Notes: a model not told the origin generated them from the letters alone. A stretch of DNA of 64,000 bases from Pseudonocardia endophytica (GCF_004339565.1 NZ_SMFZ01000001.1:3162001-3226000), one strand, 5' to 3'. Shown: positions 42,287 through 50,578, counted from the first letter of the stretch. Made by a program: numbers and translations.

Positions 42287-42718
42287 TCACTCGTCCGGCC
42301 GACCGCGCAGACGCTTGATCGCACCCCGGCGCGTCTTGGCGTCCAGTCGCCGTCGTCGTGAGCCCGCGGTCGGCCGCGTCGGGCGGCGCGGCGGAGGACC
42401 GGCGGCGGTCGCCTCGGCCAGCAGGCCGGCCAACCGCTCGCGGGCGGCCTCGCGGTTGCGCAGCTGACTGCGGTGCTCCGAGGCGACGACGGTCAGCACG
42501 CCGCCGACCAGCCGGTGCGCGAGCCGTTCCAGCGCACGCGTCCGCAGTCCCTCCGGCACGCTCGGCGAGCCGGCCAGGTCGAACGACAGCTCGACCCGCG
42601 AGTCGGTGGTGTTCACGCCCTGCCCGCCGGGACCGGAGGCGCGTGAGAAGCGCCACCGCAGCTCGGACTCCGGAACGACGACGCCGCGTCGCACCCGGAT
42701 CCCGTCGCCGTCCGCCAC
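42287..42718 (-). CDS. arfB: ArfB/YaeJ-type peptidyl-tRNA hydrolase (ribosome rescue)
   Basis: Release-factor-like protein of 143 residues that frees stalled ribosomes. The catalytic GGQ loop is in SRASGPGGQGVNTTDSRVEL, preceded by IRVRRGVVVPESELRWRF, and the basic C-terminal tail (RRLDAKTRRGAIKRLRGR) is the part that enters the empty mRNA channel in known ArfB. The GTG at 42718 is chosen because GGGAGGG lies about 8 bases upstream and the family usually begins close to the IRV segment; longer reading frames run into repeat DNA. It has no operon partner; repetitive noncoding DNA lies upstream. Confidence 0.85.
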   Translation of the reverse strand: MADGDGIRVRRGVVVPESELRWRFSRASGPGGQGVNTTDSRVELSFDLAGSPSVPEGLRTRALERLAHRLVGGVLTVVASEHRSQLRNREAARERLAGLLAEATAAGPPPRRPTRPTAGSRRRRLDAKTRRGAIKRLRGRPDE

Positions 42719-42782
42719 ACGGTCACCCTCCCCCACCGGCGCCTCCGACACACGCGTGTTCCCGGAGCGCCACGACATCGGC

Positions 42783-43150
42783 GACACGGGACGGGCGCGT
42801 CCCGGGTGCCACAGGGCCGGGTGGCGCGGGACGCCCGCCCTCGACGCACCGGGAGTCGCACGGACCGGGCGGCGCGGGACGGGTGCCCCGGCATACCGGG
42901 CACCGCACAGACCGGGTGGCGCGGGACGGGTGCCCCGGCGTACCGGGCACCGCACGGGCCGGGCGGCGCGACGCTCGCCTTCCCGGACCCCGCCCTCCAC
43001 GCACGGTCGATCCGCCCGGTGATCGACGGTTGTGGCGTGGGTGGTTCGCCGAGCGACCGCTCAGCTCCTCATCCGCGGATCGACGGTTGAGGCGCCCGGG
43101 GCGCGCGGGACGGGCGCCTCGGCGTACCGGGTGCCGCACGGGTCGGCGCG
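42783..43150. repeat. Array of palindromic tandem repeats between arfB and the Fic-like gene
   Basis: The 503-bp gap 42719-43221 holds no convincing gene. Units of about 47 bases run head to tail: 42783-42822 (partial), 42823-42870, 42871-42917 and 42918-42964, with a diverged unit at 43101-43150. Units 42871 and 42918 are nearly identical and contain arms GGTGCCC and GGGCACC around CGG/CCGG, so each can fold into a hairpin. A separate 12-mer, GATCGACGGTTG, recurs at 43021 and 43078 between the array and the last unit. There are no unique spacers, so it is not a CRISPR array. Confidence 0.75.
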
Positions 43151-43221
43151 CCCCGACACCCCCGTCGGCCACACGGGCCGGGCGGCGCGGCACCACGACG
43201 CCGCGGTGCGACGATTCCCGT

Positions 43222-43977
43222 GTGCCACCCACCGCCACCGATCCGCTGGCCCCGCTCGTCGACCTCCCCGGTGTCGCCGACGCCGTGGCGAGGGCGCGGG
43301 ACGCGGTGACAGGAGTCCACAACCACCCGGTGAACCGCCGCGGCTGGCCCGCGACCTCGGCCGAGGCGGCCCTGCGGGCGGCACGCGCGTCCGCGGCGCT
43401 GGACGGGGCGCCGCTGGAACCGGTGCGCGCCGACCACGTCGAGGACCCGGTGCTCGCCGGCGCCGTCCGCGTCGCCGACGAGCGCGACCGGCTGCTCGAC
43501 GTCTGGCGCACGGCCCCGATGCAGGGGCTGGCCCGGCTGCACATGCTCGCCGCGGCCGACCTCGTCCCGGTCGAGGACCACTCCCGCGTGCTCGGCCGCC
43601 CGCAGGGCGACGCCGAGGTGTCCGGGCGGCTGTCGCTCCTGGCCGGGTTCATCACCGGTGGGACGTCGGTGCCGGCACCGGTACTCGTCGCCGTTGTGCA
43701 CGGAGAGTTACTGGGGTTGCAGCCGTTCGGCACCGCCAACGGCGTCGTGGCCCGTGCGGCGGCGCGGCTGACGGCGATGTCGTCCGGCCTGGACCCGCGG
43801 GGGCTCGCGGTGCCGGAGGTCGGGCACCTGCGGCGCTCCGGCGACTACCGCGCGGCGGTCGAGGGGTTCGCGTCCGGCACCCCGGACGGCCTGGCGGCAT
43901 GGATCCTGCACTGCTGCGCGCAGTGGGAGGCCGGTGGCCGCGAGGGCACGTCGATCGCGGAGGCGCAGGCAGGCTGA
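43222..43977 (+). CDS. Degenerate Fic-domain protein (Rv3662c-like)
   Basis: Cytosolic protein of 251 residues. The helical core has WRTAPMQGLARLHMLAAADL and, where Fic enzymes have HPFxxGNGRxxR, this protein reads LQPFGTANGVVARAAARLT: the catalytic His is Gln, GNGR is ANGV, while the second Arg survives. AMP transfer is therefore doubtful, and it may be a pseudoenzyme. The GTG start is the first with good domain fit; GACGAT lies just upstream. It is followed by a 12-bp hairpin and then by the HAD gene on the other strand, the order known from Rv3661-Rv3662c. Confidence 0.7.
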   Translation: MPPTATDPLAPLVDLPGVADAVARARDAVTGVHNHPVNRRGWPATSAEAALRAARASAALDGAPLEPVRADHVEDPVLAGAVRVADERDRLLDVWRTAPMQGLARLHMLAAADLVPVEDHSRVLGRPQGDAEVSGRLSLLAGFITGGTSVPAPVLVAVVHGELLGLQPFGTANGVVARAAARLTAMSSGLDPRGLAVPEVGHLRRSGDYRAAVEGFASGTPDGLAAWILHCCAQWEAGGREGTSIAEAQAG

Positions 43978-43996
43978 CCCGCCCCTGACACGAGTC

Positions 43997-44026
43997 GGGC
44001 GGCGCTCCCCTGGAGGAGCGCCGCCC
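43997..44026 (+). terminator. Hairpin downstream of the Fic-like gene
   Basis: GGGCGGCGCTCC (43997-44008) pairs perfectly with GGAGCGCCGCCC (44015-44026) around a six-base loop, 20 bases after the stop. No T-tract follows. The strength and position suggest a terminator for the rightward gene. Confidence 0.65.
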
Positions 44027-44319
44027 AACCTGCGCGACAACCGGGATCCTGGCGTGCACTACGTGTCGTGTCGGCGGCCTCGGCGTCCGGCGTCCCGGTA
44101 CGCAGGCCCACGACGACATGCCTCCCGCGGCGTGCTCGGCGTGGAAGTGCCCGGCTCTCGTGCACGGAGCCCGGACGGGGGAGACGGGTACTTCTCTGCC
44201 GTACCGCCTCTGGCCTGACCGAGGTCCGTGGGGACATTCCTAGCCGTGTGCGACGCGCGCGGCAAGGGTCCGGATCCGGTGCACCGGTTCAGGCACCGGC
44301 CGTGACCGGGGTCACCCGA
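44027..44319. other. Noncoding gap downstream of two convergent genes
   Basis: Reading frames of about 70-118 codons exist on both strands, but none shows a domain, a ribosome site or a family I know. The stretch lies downstream of both flanking genes and looks less structured than the neighbouring gaps. No function is proposed. Confidence 0.4.
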
Positions 44320-45147
44320 TCATCCGCCGCCGCGACCCGCACGCCGCAGCCGGGCGGAGTACCAGCCGGCGCCGGTGAGGACGAGTGCGGCGCAGGCACC
44401 GGCCACGCCGAGCACGGACCGTGAGCGCAGGCGCGACCGCAGCGGGACCGGATGCGCGAACGTCCGCACCGGCCAGTCGCGTTCGCGCGCGACCCGCCGG
44501 AGCTCCTTGTCCGGGTTCACGACGACCGGGTGCCCGACGGCCTCGAGCAGCGGCAGGTCGGTGATCGAGTCGGTGTACGCGTGGCAGTCGGCCAGGTCGT
44601 AGCCGTGCTCGTCGGCGAGCCGCCGGGCGGCGTTCGCCTTCTCCTCGCCGTAGCAGTAGAACTCGATCTCGCCCGCGTACCGGCCGTGCCGGATCGCCAT
44701 CCGGGTCGCGACGGCCCGGTCGGCGCCGACCAGCGCCGCGATCGGTTCGACGACCTCCTGGCCGGATGCCGAGAGCACGACGACGTCCTCCCCCGCGGCG
44801 CGGTGCCGCGCGATCAGCTCGGTGGCTTCGGCGTAGACCATCGGCCGGACGATCTCGTCCAGCGTCTCGCCGACGATCGCCCGGACCTGATCGACCTCCC
44901 AGCCCTCGCACAGCGCCGTCAGACGGCGCCGCAACGACTCCATCGTCTGCGCGTCCGCACCGGACAGGACGAGCAGCAGCTGGGCGTAGGCGCCGCGGAG
45001 CATCGTCCGCCTGCTGATCAGTCCCTCGCGCCGGAACGGTCTCGAGAACGCCAGCGCACTGGACCCGGCGATGATCGTCTTGTCCAGATCGAGAAACGCG
45101 GCCGTGCGCGGCACGGGACCGGCTGCGGGGACAGGATCGGCGGGCAC
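44320..45147 (-). CDS. HAD-IB family phosphatase (SerB-like) with C-terminal helix
   Basis: Phosphatase of 275 residues. HAD motif I is DLDKT with Asp20 and Asp22, motif II is VVLSASGQEVVEP, and motif III/IV lie in EEKANAARRL and YTDSITDLPLLEAVG. It belongs to the SerB-related HAD-IB group with a helical cap (about 35-110). A hydrophobic helix near residues 245-262 followed by RRAGRGGG may tether it to the membrane. The substrate is not set; phosphoserine is only one candidate. The GTG start is used. It diverges from the Tad operon, as Rv3661 does in mycobacteria. Confidence 0.82.
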   Translation of the reverse strand: MPADPVPAAGPVPRTAAFLDLDKTIIAGSSALAFSRPFRREGLISRRTMLRGAYAQLLLVLSGADAQTMESLRRRLTALCEGWEVDQVRAIVGETLDEIVRPMVYAEATELIARHRAAGEDVVVLSASGQEVVEPIAALVGADRAVATRMAIRHGRYAGEIEFYCYGEEKANAARRLADEHGYDLADCHAYTDSITDLPLLEAVGHPVVVNPDKELRRVARERDWPVRTFAHPVPLRSRLRSRSVLGVAGACAALVLTGAGWYSARLRRAGRGGG

Positions 45148-45631
45148 GGCGCCGCAGCCTGCCAGACCGGTCTTCGCAGGTCGGCAGCGCGGTCGCGGTG
45201 GCGCACGGCACTCGCGCGATCAGCCGCGACGATCGCGGTGCCCCGCTCCGACGGAGTAGCGATACTGGGCCGGTCGGAGCAGACCCGCGTCGGGGTATGG
45301 GCGTGACGGGTCAGTTACAGCTACAGTTGTCGATAGCTCGGACGCGTTCCGAGCGGTTCAGCTCGACCCCCCGGAGCTGAACCAACCGACGGCCCCCGCC
45401 AATCCCCCCTGGCGGGGGCCGTCCTGGTTCCCGGGCGCGGTTCAGGGGTCCCCCGGTCTCATCATCCCGCCGGTGGGCGACGGATTCCGGTGCTCAGGGC
45501 CGCCCCTCCGGTCGTCTGTCCACAACCCTGCGGATCCGTCCACAGGCGCCCGGTTCGTCGTGGCGGGCGGCTCCGGCGACCGCACGCTGGAGGTCGGCTC
45601 GCAACCGGCGGGCGGTGTGGAGGGGACGACG
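45148..45631. other. Divergent promoter region with two hairpins upstream of ssd
   Basis: The 484-bp gap separates the leftward phosphatase gene from ssd. It holds a -10-like TACAGT (45322-45327) and, just after it, two adjacent hairpins: arms GGTTCAGCTC/GAGCTGAACC (45355-45364, 45374-45383), then GACGGCCCCCGCCA/TGGCGGGGGCCGTC (45388-45401, 45410-45423) with flanking AACC/GGTT. A short transcript ending at the second hairpin would be about 90-100 nt, so a small RNA or an attenuated leader is possible. The rest shows nothing else. Confidence 0.45.
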
Positions 45632-46711
45632 ATGGACCAGCGCTGCCTGATCATGGCCGACGAGCCGGAGCTGCTGGACGCGGTGCTGCGGCTGGCCGCC
45701 GCCGCGTGCGTCGAGGTGCAGCGGGCCGCCGACCCCGCCGACGCGCGGCGGTGGTGGGCGGGCGCCCCCATGGTGCTGCTCGAGGGCGAGGCCGCCCGGC
45801 GGTGCGCCGCAGCGGGTCTGCCCCGCCGCGACGGCGTGGTGCTGGTCGCGCGGGGCGAGCCACCGGGATGGGTGTGGCAGGCCGCCGTGACGGTCGGGGC
45901 GACCGAGGTGGTCACGCTGCCGGAGGCGGAGGCCTGGCTGGTCGCGGCGCTGGCCGACTCGACCGACCGGTCCGGGTCCGGGCGGCCCGGCGCGGTCGTC
46001 GCGATCGTGGGCGCGCGCGGCGGTGCGGGCGCGTCGACGCTCGCAGCGGCGACGGCCGTGGCGGCAGCCCGCAGCGGCACCGGCACCCTGCTGGTCGACT
46101 GCGACCCGCTCGGCGGCGGGCTCGACCTGCTGCTCGGCGTCGAGCAGGAGCCCGGCCTGCGGTGGCCGGAGCTGACCGTCGCCGACGGGCGGGTGCGCGC
46201 GGGGGCGTTGCACGACGCGCTGCCCCACGCCGTCGTCGGCGGGCCGGACGGGCGCGGGCTCGCCGTGCTGTCCTGCGCCCGCTCGGCCCACGGTCCCGAA
46301 CGGACGGCCGTGGCAGCCGTGCTGGAGGCCGGGCGGCGCGTCGGGGACACGGTCGTCTGCGACCTCCCCCGCTACCCGACCGAAGCGGCACTCGCCGCGC
46401 TCGGCGGCGCCGATCTCGTCGTGCTCGTGGTGCCTGCCGACGTCCGCTCGTGCGCCGCGGGTGGTCGGGTCGCACAGATCCTCGCCGAGCACACGGCGGG
46501 CGTCGAGGTGGTCGTGCGCGGTCCCTCGCCCGGAGGCATCACGGCGACCGAGGCCGCGCGGGCGGTGGGGCTGCCGCTGCTCACCGACATGCGGCCGGAC
46601 GGCGGCCTCGGGCACGACACGGAGCGCGGCCGCCCGCCGGGAACGGGCCGCGGACCGCTCGGCGCCGCCGCCGTCGTCGTGCTGGACCGGCTGGCCGGGG
46701 CCCGGCCGTGA
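45632..46711 (+). CDS. ssd: Septum-site-determining-like/TadZ-type ATPase
   Basis: MinD/ParA-like protein of 359 residues. A variable N-terminal receiver-like domain (about 1-105) is followed by an ATPase domain with the deviant P-loop VGARGGAGASTLAAATA, DCDPLGGGLDLLLG and VCDLPRYPTEAALAAL. In tad loci this protein (TadZ/CpaE, Ssd in mycobacteria) places the pilus machine; the mycobacterial form was also named for an effect on septum formation. The ATG follows GGAGGGG. Its stop overlaps the tadA start (GTGA), so it is the first gene of the pilus operon. Confidence 0.85.
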   Translation: MDQRCLIMADEPELLDAVLRLAAAACVEVQRAADPADARRWWAGAPMVLLEGEAARRCAAAGLPRRDGVVLVARGEPPGWVWQAAVTVGATEVVTLPEAEAWLVAALADSTDRSGSGRPGAVVAIVGARGGAGASTLAAATAVAAARSGTGTLLVDCDPLGGGLDLLLGVEQEPGLRWPELTVADGRVRAGALHDALPHAVVGGPDGRGLAVLSCARSAHGPERTAVAAVLEAGRRVGDTVVCDLPRYPTEAALAALGGADLVVLVVPADVRSCAAGGRVAQILAEHTAGVEVVVRGPSPGGITATEAARAVGLPLLTDMRPDGGLGHDTERGRPPGTGRGPLGAAAVVVLDRLAGARP

Positions 46712-47868
46712 ACCCGCTGGTCGAACGGGTCCGTGCCCGGCTGGCCGACGGGGGCGGCGAGACCGGACCCGCGGCCGTCGCGGCGGCCGTGCGCGCCGAG
46801 GCCGGGGGTGTCGCCTCGGATCTCGACGTGCTTGCCGCGCTCCAGACGCTGCGCCAGGAGTTCGTCGGGGCGGGTCCGCTGGACGCGTTGCTCCGCGACC
46901 CACGCACCACCGACGTGCTCGTCACCGCCCCGGACGCGGTCTGGACCGACCGCGGGCGCGGGCTCGAGCGCAGCGCCGTCACGTTCCAGGACGAGGCGGC
47001 CGTCCGGAGGCTGGCCCAGCGGCTCGCGCTGTCCGCGGGCCGTCGGCTGGACGACGCGAGCCCCTACGTCGACGGCTGGCTCGCCGACTCCGGGGTGCGC
47101 CTGCACGCCGTCCTCCCTCCGGTGTGCGCGGACGGGACGTCGATCTCACTGCGGGTGCTCCGGCCGGCGGCGCACGACCTCACGGAGCTGCGACGACGAG
47201 GAACGCTCGACGCGACCGCGGAGGCGTGGTTGCGAGCGGTCGTCGACGCGCGGCTGGCCGTTCTCGTGTCCGGGGGAACCGGGTCGGGGAAGACAACGCT
47301 CCTGAACGCACTGCTGGGCGCGGTCGACCCGGTCGAGCGGCTCGTCACCGTCGAGGACGCCGAGGAGCTGCGACCGGACCACCCGCACGTCGTGCGCCTG
47401 GTGGCCCGCCCGCCGAACATCGAGGGCGCCGGTGGGGTGCCGCTGCGTGACCTGGTGCGCCAGGCCCTGCGGATGCGGCCGGACCGGCTCGTCGTCGGCG
47501 AGGTCCGCGGAGCGGAGGTCTGCGATCTCCTGGCCGCCCTGAACACCGGTCACGACGGCGGCGCGTGCACCGTCCACGCGAACTCGGTGCGCGAGATCCC
47601 GGCCCGGATGCAGGCGCTGGCCGGGCTCGGCGGGATGGCCCCGGCGACCCTGCAGAGCCAGCTCGCGGCCGCCGTCCAGGTGGTGCTCCACATGTCCCGC
47701 GGCCGGGACGGTCGGCGCGCGCTGGACGCCGTCGGGGTCGTGCACCGCGACGCGGGCGACGGTGCCGTGCGGGTGTCCCCCGCCTGGGTCCGCGGCGAGG
47801 GCGTCGGACCGGGCCGTTCCGCCCTGGACGCGCTCGTCCGCGAGCGCGGCGTGGTGCCGTCGTGGTGA
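46708..47868 (+). CDS. tadA: Type II/IV secretion ATPase TadA
   Basis: Hexameric ATPase of 386 residues that powers assembly of the Flp/Tad pilus. The N-terminal domain includes VGAGPLDALLRDPRTTDVLV; the motor domain has Walker A SGGTGSGKTTLLNALLG, the Asp box VTVEDAEELRPDHPHVVRL, Walker B-type RPDRLVVGEVRGAEVCDLL and the His box NTGHDGGACTVHANS. It starts inside the end of ssd and ends at the tadB start, both with GTGA overlaps. It acts at the cytoplasmic face with TadB and TadC. Confidence 0.93.
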   Translation: MNPLVERVRARLADGGGETGPAAVAAAVRAEAGGVASDLDVLAALQTLRQEFVGAGPLDALLRDPRTTDVLVTAPDAVWTDRGRGLERSAVTFQDEAAVRRLAQRLALSAGRRLDDASPYVDGWLADSGVRLHAVLPPVCADGTSISLRVLRPAAHDLTELRRRGTLDATAEAWLRAVVDARLAVLVSGGTGSGKTTLLNALLGAVDPVERLVTVEDAEELRPDHPHVVRLVARPPNIEGAGGVPLRDLVRQALRMRPDRLVVGEVRGAEVCDLLAALNTGHDGGACTVHANSVREIPARMQALAGLGGMAPATLQSQLAAAVQVVLHMSRGRDGRRALDAVGVVHRDAGDGAVRVSPAWVRGEGVGPGRSALDALVRERGVVPSW

Positions 47869-48677
47869 CGGCGGCGGCCCTGTGCGCGCTGGCCGGGGCG
47901 GTGCTCTGCCTACCGCGTTCACCCGGGAGCGGCCGGCTGCGGCACGTCGCGCCGCTGACCGCCACGGGGCGTCGCGGTGGTGACCGGCTCCGGCGGTACG
48001 GCCCGGGCGCGCTCGCCCTCGCGTGCGGAGTTGTCGGCGCAGCGGCACTCGGTCCGGTGGGTGGCGTGATCGCCGCCGTCGGCGTGGTCGGCGTGCGGCG
48101 GGTCCGCCGACGGCTGGCCGCGGACCGGCGGACGACGTCGGCGACGACCGAACTCGCCGACGCGCTCGCCCGGATCTCCGACGAGCTGCGCTCCGGCGCG
48201 CATCCGGCCGCCGCACTGGCCGGGGTCGTGCACGACGGCCCGCTCGCCCGCCGGTTGCTCGCCCCCGCCGACGCGGCGGCACGTCTCGGGGAACCGGTGC
48301 CGGACGCCCTGCGGCGCGGCGCCCGCAGCGGCACTGCCGCCGCCGAGACGGAGCGCGTCGCCGCGGCGTGGGAGCTGGCCGACCGCTACGGCGCTCCCCT
48401 CGCCGACCTGTTGAGCGGTGTCCTGGACGACGTCCGCTGGCGCCTCGGGCACGCCTCCCGTGTCCGCGCACAACTGGCCGGGCCCCGCTCGACCGCCACG
48501 GTGCTGACCGCGCTGCCGCTGCTCGGCGTCGGTCTCGGCCAGATGATGGGGACCGACCCGCTGGCCGTACTCCGTGACGGCCTGCTGGGTCAGGGCCTCC
48601 TCCTGCTGGGGTGCGGGCTCACCGCCGCGGGGATGGCCTGGTCGGACCGGATCCTGCGCTCGGCGGTACCGACATGA
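47865..48677 (+). CDS. tadB: Tad pilus platform protein TadB
   Basis: Inner-membrane platform protein of 270 residues. It has N-terminal hydrophobic helices (about 2-17 and 45-75), a cytoplasmic GspF-like domain (ADALARISDELRSGAHPAAA and DRYGAPLADLLSGVLDDVRW), and C-terminal helices (about 205-225 and 235-255). The start is one of two adjacent GTG codons (47862 or 47865) that overlap the tadA stop. tadC does not follow directly: a 409-bp gap with two repeated palindromic elements lies between, which is unusual for this operon. Confidence 0.88.
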   Translation: MTAAALCALAGAVLCLPRSPGSGRLRHVAPLTATGRRGGDRLRRYGPGALALACGVVGAAALGPVGGVIAAVGVVGVRRVRRRLAADRRTTSATTELADALARISDELRSGAHPAAALAGVVHDGPLARRLLAPADAAARLGEPVPDALRRGARSGTAAAETERVAAAWELADRYGAPLADLLSGVLDDVRWRLGHASRVRAQLAGPRSTATVLTALPLLGVGLGQMMGTDPLAVLRDGLLGQGLLLLGCGLTAAGMAWSDRILRSAVPT

Positions 48678-48699
48678 CACCCGTGCACGCGCGACCTTC

Positions 48700-48760
48700 G
48701 TCGAGATGTCACCAGTGGTTGATCCACAGACCCGGCGACGACCATGAGTGCGATCTCGAC
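48700..48760. repeat. Palindromic repeat family C, copy 1
   Basis: A 61-base element with terminal inverted repeats GTCGAGAT (48700-48707) and ATCTCGAC (48753-48760). Its first 29 bases are identical to those of copy 2; a small internal hairpin GTGG-TTGAT-CCAC is included. It begins 22 bases after the tadB stop. Confidence 0.7.
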
Positions 48761-48990
48761 GGGACCGGCCACGCGAGGCGCGTGCGGGCTACCGATCCGA
48801 GCCACGTACTTCGCCGACACCCCGCTCGAGGGGAGCGAACTCCGGCCACGCCGCACCGGTGGCTGCCTCGCCCCGCCGTCGATCCTCACAACGCCCGTCT
48901 CAACCGGATTGGTCCCGTGGGCGATCGGCGGCCGGGCACACAGGAGTGGCTCGCGCCCGCCCCGGAACCCGCGCATGCCGGGCAACCCCG

Positions 48991-49051
48991 GTCGAGATGT
49001 CACCAGTGGTTGATCCACACCCGCGCGAACAACCATGAGCGCCATCTCGAC
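48991..49051. repeat. Palindromic repeat family C, copy 2
   Basis: Second 61-base element with the same ends, GTCGAGAT (48991-48998) and ATCTCGAC (49044-49051), and the same first 29 bases as copy 1. The centres differ at several places. It ends 35 bases before the tadC start. Confidence 0.7.
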
Positions 49052-49086
49052 CGGATCCGCCGCAGCGGCGAGCACGCGGTGTCGCC

Positions 49087-49806
49087 GTGAGCACCTCGGC
49101 GGCGCTCCTCGCTGCGGCCGGAGCACTCGTCGTCGCCGACGCGCGCACGGGCCCGGCACGGATCCGGGCGCTGGATCCCGATCGGTCGGCGGCCGGTGCC
49201 ACCACCGTCTCGCCCGCGGTACGGATCGCGATCGTCGCGGCCGCGGCGGGCGGGCTTCTCTGGGCCGTGATCGGAGGTCTCGGTGGCGCGGTCACCGCGG
49301 TGCTGACCGCCGTCGCCGTCGCGATCGCCGCGCGGCGGTTGTCCGGCCGGTCGGTCGCACGGACCGGCGCCGGCGATCTCGCCGCCGCGTGGGACCTGCT
49401 CGCCGTCTGTCTCAGGGCGGGACTGGCCGTACCGGTCGCCGTCGAGGCGGCCGCCGCACGCCTGCCCGGCGGATCGGGCGAGGCGCTGCGCCGGACAGCC
49501 GGTCTGCTGGCACTCGGAGCCGGTGCCGATGAGGCATGGGCCGGTCCGGCCGCGCTGCCCGAGATGGCCACGTTCGGCCGGGCCGCCGCGCGCTCCGCCG
49601 CCACCGGGGCCGCGCTCGGCCGCACCGCCGCGGCGGAGGCGGTACGGCTCCGCGCCGAACTGGCCGATCTCGCCGAAGCCCGTGCCCAGCGGGCCGCAGT
49701 GCGGATCACCGCCCCACTCGGCCTCTGCTTCCTCCCCGCCTTCCTGGTCCTCGGCATCGCGCCGGTCGTGATCGGGCTCGCCGGCGAGGTGTTCTCCCGG
49801 TGGTGA
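49087..49806 (+). CDS. tadC: Tad pilus platform protein TadC
   Basis: Second membrane platform protein, 239 residues. Hydrophobic helices are at about 5-18, 45-83 and 210-235; the cytoplasmic GspF-like part contains AWDLLAVCLRAGLAVPVAVE and AARSAATGAALGRTAAAEAV. It should pair with TadB in the inner membrane beneath the growing pilus. The GTG start lies just after the second family C repeat and has only a weak ribosome site. The prepilin gene follows after 52 bases. Confidence 0.85.
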   Translation: MSTSAALLAAAGALVVADARTGPARIRALDPDRSAAGATTVSPAVRIAIVAAAAGGLLWAVIGGLGGAVTAVLTAVAVAIAARRLSGRSVARTGAGDLAAAWDLLAVCLRAGLAVPVAVEAAAARLPGGSGEALRRTAGLLALGAGADEAWAGPAALPEMATFGRAAARSAATGAALGRTAAAEAVRLRAELADLAEARAQRAAVRITAPLGLCFLPAFLVLGIAPVVIGLAGEVFSRW

Positions 49807-49858
49807 CCACCGGGTCCGTCCCGGGGCGATCGCCCCTCCCTGTTCGAGGAGACCTCAT

Positions 49859-50578
49859 ATGACCAGCACGTTCGACACGGCGCCCGCTGCCACGGCCGAT
49901 CCGCGTACCGGAGCGCTCGGAGCGCCCGCTCCGACACCCGACCGGGCGTCGGAGACGGTGACCGCGCTCCGCACCGAGGCCGGATCGACGTTCCACGAGT
50001 CCGATCTGACGCCCGCCGGCGTCCACCCGGCAACGACCGGCCGGGGCTCGACCGATCTCGGCGCTGCAGTGCCCACCCCGACCAACCACGGCACGGCCGA
50101 CCAGGACACGACCGGCCCGGGCCCGCTCGAGCCCACCGCGACCGACCCTGGCGCCGCGGTGTCCGGCACGGCCGACCAGGACACGACCGGCTTCGGCCCA
50201 CGCGACACCGGCACGACCGGCCCCGGCACGGCGGCGTCCAGCGCAACCGACCCCGGCCCGGCCACGACGGTCGAGCCGGTGTCCGGCCGCGAGCGCTCCG
50301 GCACCCGACGGACGATCCGGCGGTCCCGTCGCGGCGGGCCGCAGGCCGAGTCGGCCGGGGCGCGTGGTTCCTCGGACGGCGCCGGAACGGCCACCGAGGC
50401 GCGCGGCACCGTCCGCGCCCTCCTCCGCGACGACAGCGGGATGAGCACGGTCGAATACGCGATCGGGACGGTCGCCGCCGCGGCGTTCGCGGCCATCCTC
50501 TACGCCGTCGTCAGCGGCGACACGATCCTCGGTGCCCTGACCGGCATCGTGCAGCGTGCTCTGTCCACGACGTTCTGA
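49859..50578 (+). CDS. DUF4244 Flp-type prepilin with an unusually long leader
   Basis: Pilin precursor of 239 residues. The last 45 residues are a normal Flp-like pilin: a class III cleavage site DSG/MSTVEYA with Glu at +5, then a hydrophobic helix (IGTVAAAAFAAILYAVVSG). Unusually, 194 residues precede the cleavage site, rich in Thr, Asp, Pro and Gly, with two copies of GTADQDTTG (P or F) GP about 25 residues apart, and a basic patch (RRTIRRSRRGG). Relatives usually have short leaders. The ATG follows GAGGAG, so the long form is probably real. It sits between tadC and the TadE-like gene. Confidence 0.82.
   Translation: MTSTFDTAPAATADPRTGALGAPAPTPDRASETVTALRTEAGSTFHESDLTPAGVHPATTGRGSTDLGAAVPTPTNHGTADQDTTGPGPLEPTATDPGAAVSGTADQDTTGFGPRDTGTTGPGTAASSATDPGPATTVEPVSGRERSGTRRTIRRSRRGGPQAESAGARGSSDGAGTATEARGTVRALLRDDSGMSTVEYAIGTVAAAAFAAILYAVVSGDTILGALTGIVQRALSTTF

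Larger units (their letters stand above)
48678..49086. other. Repeat-bearing gap that splits tadB and tadC
   Basis: No convincing gene is present in these 409 bases. Two related elements lie 291 bases apart (see the repeat entries), and the DNA between them is ordinary in composition with no transposase. In mycobacteria tadB and tadC are close together, so this may be a later insertion. No clear new promoter for tadC was identified. Confidence 0.5.

Noticed and set aside
42823-42964. Possible CRISPR array
   Set aside because: The units follow head to tail with no unique spacers, and no cas genes are nearby. It is a tandem repeat.
44068-44424. A 118-codon plus-strand frame in the gap before the phosphatase gene
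   Set aside because: It has no ribosome site or recognisable domain and runs into the antisense side of a real gene.
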